Part shown: positions 59,772-64,000 of the stretch, in pieces
Layout: each line of letters starts with the position of its first letter
How positions within the stretch are numbered: the first letter of the stretch is position 1
DNA from: an uncultured Eubacterium sp.
Lineage (GTDB): Bacteria > Bacillota > Clostridia > Lachnospirales > Lachnospiraceae
Direction of reading: 5' to 3'
NCBI GenBank assembly: GCA_910584875.1
Contig: CAJUDA010000013.1
Coordinates: 20,039 to 84,038 of the forward strand
Length of the DNA: 64,000 bases
The notes under the pieces: model-generated
Told to the model about the DNA's origin: nothing
Databases searched by the model: none
The model's input: the letters and a program-made list of their open reading frames with translations, nothing else
Position numbers and translations under genes: made by a program

Positions 59772-60851
59772 ATGAACAGTAAAGCAAATACATCCCAGAA
59801 TCCCAGTCTGATCATGAGGATTGTGAAAAACCAGTGCTTTATTCCTCTGATCGCCCTGCTGATGCTTGTCGTATTTAACCTGATCGCAGATCCGGGATTT
59901 TTTAAGATCACTCTGGGTACGGATAATACGGGAAATGCTGTTTTATCCGGCGCTCTTATTACGATTCTTGACAGTGGTTCAGAGCTGGCGATCCTTGCGA
60001 TCGGCATGACGCTGGTGACGGCGGCTTCCGGAGGACAGGATATCAGTGTCGGCGCCACGGTGGCGATCGCTGGAAGTGTCCTTCTGAGAGTGCTCTGTGG
60101 AAGAGGCGGCGGTGCGATGCAGACGCCACTGATCGTTGCCTTTCTTGTCAGTGTGCTGGTGGCAATGCTCTGTGGTGCGTTTAATGGTGTGCTGGTGGCA
60201 TTTTTCAAGATACAGCCGATGATCGCCACGCTGATTCTGTATACAGCGGGACGCTCGATCGCGGCATGGGTGAACAACAATGAGCTTCCTATCGTTTCGG
60301 ATCCGTCTTTTGGCTATTATGGCGGATTTATACCGGGAGTTCCGATTCCGACACCATTTTTTATCGCCCTGTTATGTATTATCATTACGGCGCTCGCACT
60401 GAGATTTACGAATCTGAGATTGTATACAGAAGCGGTGGGTATTAACCAGAGTTCTTCCCGGTTAAACGGTCTCAATCCGATGGTGATCAAGATTCTTTCG
60501 TTTGTGATCCTTGGCGTATGTGTTGCCGTGGTAGGACTGATCAAGGTCAGCCGTTTTTCAACCATTAACTATTCGGTTATTGCCAAGGATATTGAGATGG
60601 ATGCCATCCTTGCTGTGGCGCTGGGTGGAAATGCACTGAGCGGCGGTAAATTTAATATGGTGGCTTCGGTGATCGGCGCTTATGTCATTCAGTTCCTGTC
60701 CACGACGTTATATAAATTTAATGTCAAATCGGATGCCTTTCCTGCCTACAAGGCGGTAGTCGTTATCATACTGGTTGTCATCAGTGCGCCGAAGGTCAGG
60801 GAGTGGCTGTCAGGACTGACTAAGAAGATTATGAAGAAGGGGGTTGCGTAA
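59772..60851 (+). CDS. Sugar ABC permease (YtfT-like)
   Basis: 359 residues from ATG 59772, close behind the ATPase stop. About nine membrane helices with the typical permease patch (MTLVTAASGGQDISVGATVA, IGINQSSSRLNGLNPMVIKI-like). Two different permeases in a row is the layout of the galactofuranose (ytfQRT-yjfF) system, so the substrate is probably that sugar or a related hexose. This is by analogy. Confidence 0.9.
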   Translation: MNSKANTSQNPSLIMRIVKNQCFIPLIALLMLVVFNLIADPGFFKITLGTDNTGNAVLSGALITILDSGSELAILAIGMTLVTAASGGQDISVGATVAIAGSVLLRVLCGRGGGAMQTPLIVAFLVSVLVAMLCGAFNGVLVAFFKIQPMIATLILYTAGRSIAAWVNNNELPIVSDPSFGYYGGFIPGVPIPTPFFIALLCIIITALALRFTNLRLYTEAVGINQSSSRLNGLNPMVIKILSFVILGVCVAVVGLIKVSRFSTINYSVIAKDIEMDAILAVALGGNALSGGKFNMVASVIGAYVIQFLSTTLYKFNVKSDAFPAYKAVVVIILVVISAPKVREWLSGLTKKIMKKGVA

Positions 60852-60852
60852 T

Positions 60853-61908
60853 ATGTCAGATAAAAAAACATCGGTACTTGGCGGTTTTGGATACAAGATA
60901 CGAAATCTTACCGATACGAACCTGCTTCTTACGATCACGATCGTAGTATTTTTCCTTATGTATATCGGGGCAGTGGTATTTCAGGGCGGTGGATTTCTGA
61001 AACCGCAGGCATTTCTGGATATATTGAATAACAATGCAGCCCTGATCATCCTGTCATGCGGTCTGAGCCTGGTTATGATCACCGGAGGGATCGATATCTC
61101 GGTCGGCGGTGTGACCGCCCTGATCAGTATGTGCTGTGCGGTATATCTGGATAAGATGGGAGGCAATGTTTTCCTGTCTCTGATCATAGCGCTTGCGATC
61201 GGTCTTGCTTTTGGACTGTTCCAGGGATTCCTGGTTGCCTATCTGGATATCCAGCCGTTTATCGTTACCCTGGCGGGCATGTTCTTTGCCAGAGGACTTA
61301 CGACTATTGTAAACACAAAGCCCTTTAATGTGGCGAATGAAGCGTTTAATAAGCTGAAGATGACCCGTGTCACTGTACCGGGACTTGGCTCTCCCAACAG
61401 AAGAGGCGTGTACATTGATGCTTATGTGGAGATCGGAGTGATCGTTGCCCTGCTTGTCGTGCTGCTGATGTTCTGTATGCTCCGCTGGACGAAATTAGGT
61501 CGTTCCTTTTATGCGGTAGGCGGAAACCAGCAGAGTGCGATGATGCTCGGTATCAATGTAAAGAGAACGAAGTTTATCTCTCACGTATTGTGTGGCCTGC
61601 TGGCAGGGATCGGCGGTTATGTCTATTTTCTTCATGTCGGTTCCGGTTCGGTGGCAAATGCCGTGGGAGCAGAGATGGATGCCATCGCATCCTCGATCAT
61701 CGGTGGTACGATGCTGACCGGCGGTGTTGGTAATATCATCGGCACCCTCTTTGGTGTAATGTCTCTGGGAACGATCCAGAATATCGTATCCTCCGCCGGA
61801 CTGGACGAGGCATGGTGGACGGGTATCACAAGAGCAGCGATGCTCTGCCTGTTCCTTTTGGTACAGAGTGTTGTTATTTCCAGAAGGAAAAAGAGTGTGC
61901 GAACATAA
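60853..61908 (+). CDS. Sugar ABC permease (YjfF-like)
   Basis: 351 residues from ATG 60853, one base after the preceding stop, with GGGGG before it. Nine membrane helices and the matching patch (SLVMITGGIDISVGGVTALI, GGNQQSAMMLGINVKRTKFI). It would form a heterodimeric channel with the YtfT-like subunit. Confidence 0.9.
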   Translation: MSDKKTSVLGGFGYKIRNLTDTNLLLTITIVVFFLMYIGAVVFQGGGFLKPQAFLDILNNNAALIILSCGLSLVMITGGIDISVGGVTALISMCCAVYLDKMGGNVFLSLIIALAIGLAFGLFQGFLVAYLDIQPFIVTLAGMFFARGLTTIVNTKPFNVANEAFNKLKMTRVTVPGLGSPNRRGVYIDAYVEIGVIVALLVVLLMFCMLRWTKLGRSFYAVGGNQQSAMMLGINVKRTKFISHVLCGLLAGIGGYVYFLHVGSGSVANAVGAEMDAIASSIIGGTMLTGGVGNIIGTLFGVMSLGTIQNIVSSAGLDEAWWTGITRAAMLCLFLLVQSVVISRRKKSVRT

Positions 61909-61929
61909 GCTTGAGAATGGAGGGTTTTT

Positions 61930-62988
61930 ATGGGAAAGAAATGTATCCGTGTTATCGCATTATTTCTGATTGTCTGCCTGGGCAGTCTGTGCGGGTGCGT
62001 TTCAAAACAGAAACAGGATAACGTGATTGATCGAAAAGGGGCTTCTGAAGAAGGGAAGCCCCTTTCTGACACTCCAGAGGATGACAGTGACTATATTGTG
62101 GTTGGTTTTTCACAGGTTGGCTCTGAATCAGACTGGCGTAACGCCAGTACAGAATCGTTCCGCAAGATGTTTACTGCTGCAAACGGATATTATCTTCTCT
62201 ATGAGGATGCCCAGCAAAAGCAGGAAAACCAGCTGAAGGATGTCCGGAACTTTATCCTGCAGGAGGTGGATTATATCATTCTGGATCCGATCGTGGAGAC
62301 AGGATGGGAAACGGTACTGAAAGAGGCAAAGGATGCGGGGATCCCGGTGATCCTTGTCGACCGGAAGATCGAAGTGGCAGACGAGGATCTGTATACCTGC
62401 TGGGTAGGCAGCAATTTTGAAGAGGAAGGGCGCCGTGCCGGAGAATGGCTGGAAAACTATCTGAAGCTGCAGAAACGGAAAGATAAGAAATTAAGGATCG
62501 TAACACTTCAGGGGACGCCGGAATCCTCTGCGCAGATAGGAAGAACTGCCGGATTTGCAAAAGTTCTGGCAAAAAATAAAAACTGGACAATGTTAGAGCG
62601 GCGCAACGGGGAATTTACACAGGCAAAGGGAAAAGAGGTAATGGAGGATTTCCTGGCGGAGTATGAGGATATTGATGTTGTCGTGAGTGAAAATGATAAT
62701 ATGACCTTTGGCGCGATTGAAGCCATTGAAGCGGCAGGAAAGAGATGTGGACCGTCAGGGGATATCATCGTGATTTCTTTTGATGCAGTCCAGGCGGCGC
62801 TGGAACTGATGCAGAGAGGGAAAATCAATGCGGATTTTGAGTGTAATCCGATGCTGGGGCCGATCGTCTCGGATCTCATCCAGAGACTGGAGAGAGGCGA
62901 GGAGGTTAAGAAGACCCAATATGTGGATGAACAGTATTTTGATGCATCCATGAATCTGGGGGAAATACTGAGGAAGAGGGTGTACTGA
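61930..62988 (+). CDS. Second sugar-binding lipoprotein (YtfQ-like)
   Basis: 352 residues with lipobox LCGC (Cys about 22). The fold and several blocks match the binding protein at 40843 (VDYIILDPIVETGWETVLKE, LYTCWVGSNFEEEGRRAGEW). GGAGGG ahead of ATG. Its place at the end of the transporter operon suggests a second binding protein with different affinity or a sensor partner for the YesM-like kinase. Confidence 0.9.
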   Translation: MGKKCIRVIALFLIVCLGSLCGCVSKQKQDNVIDRKGASEEGKPLSDTPEDDSDYIVVGFSQVGSESDWRNASTESFRKMFTAANGYYLLYEDAQQKQENQLKDVRNFILQEVDYIILDPIVETGWETVLKEAKDAGIPVILVDRKIEVADEDLYTCWVGSNFEEEGRRAGEWLENYLKLQKRKDKKLRIVTLQGTPESSAQIGRTAGFAKVLAKNKNWTMLERRNGEFTQAKGKEVMEDFLAEYEDIDVVVSENDNMTFGAIEAIEAAGKRCGPSGDIIVISFDAVQAALELMQRGKINADFECNPMLGPIVSDLIQRLERGEEVKKTQYVDEQYFDASMNLGEILRKRVY

Positions 62989-63010
62989 GCTATATTCTCC
63001 GAAAAGGACC

Positions 63011-63039
63011 TTGTGAAATGAAAAAAATGGTGCTATAAT
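63011..63039 (+). promoter_or_regulatory. Promoter of the last gene
   Basis: TTGTGA (63011-63016), 17 bases, TATAAT (63034-63039), 27 bases before the start codon at 63067. Confidence 0.72.
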
Positions 63040-63066
63040 AGGTGCTTGGAAAAGGAGATGATTCAA

Positions 63067-64000
63067 ATGACAATAGAGCAGATTCTGGCAGTGACGATAT
63101 TTATTGCCATGTTTGTATTTATTGTGATCGACAAGATTGAGAGACATTATGTAACACTTGGCTGCGGATTCCTGACGATTACCGTTGTTTTTGGTTTTGT
63201 GATGAGGGATGTACAGGCGATTTTGCAGACATTGAATCTGAGGAGTATTTTTACACTGGATTTCTGGTATGCTGCCGGGAAGGCAGAAGAGAGCAGTGCC
63301 GGTATCAACTGGGCTACTATTATTTTTATCGCCGGTATGATGGTGATGGTGGAAGGCATGGCGCGTGCCGGGTTTTTCCGCTGGCTCTGCATGCTTCTGG
63401 CAAAGGCAGTACATTATAAGGTAATTCCTCTGTTTGTCGCCTTTATGGTGATGTCGGCTGTTCTTGCCATGTTTATCGACAGCATAACGGTAATTCTTTT
63501 TCTGGCGGCGGTGACGATCGAACTGGCAAAACTTCTGAAATTTAATCCGGTTCCGATGATCTTATCGGAGATATTCTGTGCCAATCTGGGTGGTTCGGCA
63601 ACGATGTGTGGAGATCCGCCTAATATTATTATCGGTACATCTTTTGGTTATTCCTTTAGTGATTTTATTTTGAATACGGGAATTATGGCGGGGATTAGTC
63701 TGATTGTCGTTATCCTATATTTCTTTTTCGTGTTCCGCCGGGAACTGAAAGAGCAGAACGGAGAGAAACTGGATCTTTCCTCGGTACCTAGTCCGGGAGA
63801 GGCGATCGTAAATAAGAAGGGCTTTGTGGTCAGCAGCATCATTTTTGCCTGTGCCATCATTATGCTTGTGACACATGCACAGACAGGACTTACCGTGGCG
63901 TTTATCGGACTTACCATCGCTGTTGTGACGCTGATCGCAGCAGGGAAACATGCTTTGAAGCTGCTGAAACTGGTGGACTATAAGACCCTGCTTTTCTTCG
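63067..64000 (+). CDS. ArsB/NhaD-type ion or anion permease, 3' end cut by window
   Basis: The frame stays open to base 64000 (311 codons). Several membrane helices with the family motif LGGSATMCGDPPNIIIGTSF, typical of ArsB / NhaD / SLC13 transporters. AAAAGGAGATG precedes the start. It could carry arsenite, Na+ or dicarboxylates; the visible part does not decide. Not part of the sugar operon, as it has its own promoter. Confidence 0.85.
   Translation, partial: MTIEQILAVTIFIAMFVFIVIDKIERHYVTLGCGFLTITVVFGFVMRDVQAILQTLNLRSIFTLDFWYAAGKAEESSAGINWATIIFIAGMMVMVEGMARAGFFRWLCMLLAKAVHYKVIPLFVAFMVMSAVLAMFIDSITVILFLAAVTIELAKLLKFNPVPMILSEIFCANLGGSATMCGDPPNIIIGTSFGYSFSDFILNTGIMAGISLIVVILYFFFVFRRELKEQNGEKLDLSSVPSPGEAIVNKKGFVVSSIIFACAIIMLVTHAQTGLTVAFIGLTIAVVTLIAAGKHALKLLKLVDYKTLLFF

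Noticed and set aside
1..64000. CRISPR array, tRNA or rRNA genes
   Set aside because: No regular repeat-spacer pattern, cloverleaf or ribosomal RNA sequence was seen.

Overview
The window looks like a piece of a gut Lachnospiraceae-type (Clostridia) chromosome. The grounds are strong AGGAGG ribosome-binding sites, moderate GC, GHKL/LytTR and YesM/YesN two-component systems, several chemoreceptors, ECF and YtfQ-like sugar transport genes, and a GAAC-N4-GTTC type LexA box. No rRNA, tRNA or CRISPR array was seen, and all family calls are made by eye without database searches.

Left host flank (1-4720): the end of a GHKL histidine kinase, a polytopic chemoreceptor, a Y-family DNA polymerase with a small partner gene, and a small single-helix peptide of the holin-like type I toxin kind with a structured 3' region.

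Accessory element (about 4900-33900): a compact minus-strand operon codes for a long flexible phage-type tail and a lysis set, and no terminase, portal, protease, capsid or integrase gene is visible. The tail genes are tube, chaperone-like, tape measure, distal tail, tail-tip protein with a C-terminal S74-type chaperone, BppU-like protein and fibre. The lysis genes are a holin and an amidase. At the head of the operon is a 924-residue protein with the layout of the two-barrel RNA polymerases (YonO / RdRP-like): an RNP motif followed by a GMDEDSD acidic triad where cellular enzymes have NADFDGD. It diverges from a sigma-factor-like gene and a DUF262-like gene. The divergent control region holds two GAAC-N4-GTTC LexA boxes, each in the spacer of a promoter, which predicts DNA-damage induction. 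The element therefore reads as an SOS-controlled tail-only particle (tailocin-like) or selfish element carrying its own divergent RNA polymerase and sigma factor. The tape-measure locus is rearranged: an N-terminal piece ends at a group I intron-like RNA, then come two tandem modules, each an outward-facing zinc-ribbon gene head to head with a tape-measure segment, only one of which is complete. A second, orphan copy of the tail-fibre tip lies beyond the fibre gene.

Middle host part (33950-53770): an HPr-like protein lacking the active histidine, a chemoreceptor, an ECF S component with a P-loop kinase, a GNAT acetyltransferase, a LytTR response regulator with a GHKL kinase, a sugar-binding lipoprotein in operon with a membrane diguanylate cyclase, an AraC regulator divergent from a DMT-like exporter and a GH2 glycosidase, a DUF3737-like beta-helix protein, a Cache chemoreceptor, another GHKL kinase, phosphopentomutase and a MATE exporter.

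Right part (53826-64000): a YesN/YesM two-component system followed by a galactofuranose-type (YtfQ/YtfR/YtfT/YjfF-like) ABC transporter with two substrate-binding lipoproteins, then the start of an ArsB/NhaD-type permease that runs off the window. These genes probably sense and import a hexose, with carbohydrate sensing also wired to c-di-GMP by the SBP-GGDEF pair at 40843-43150.
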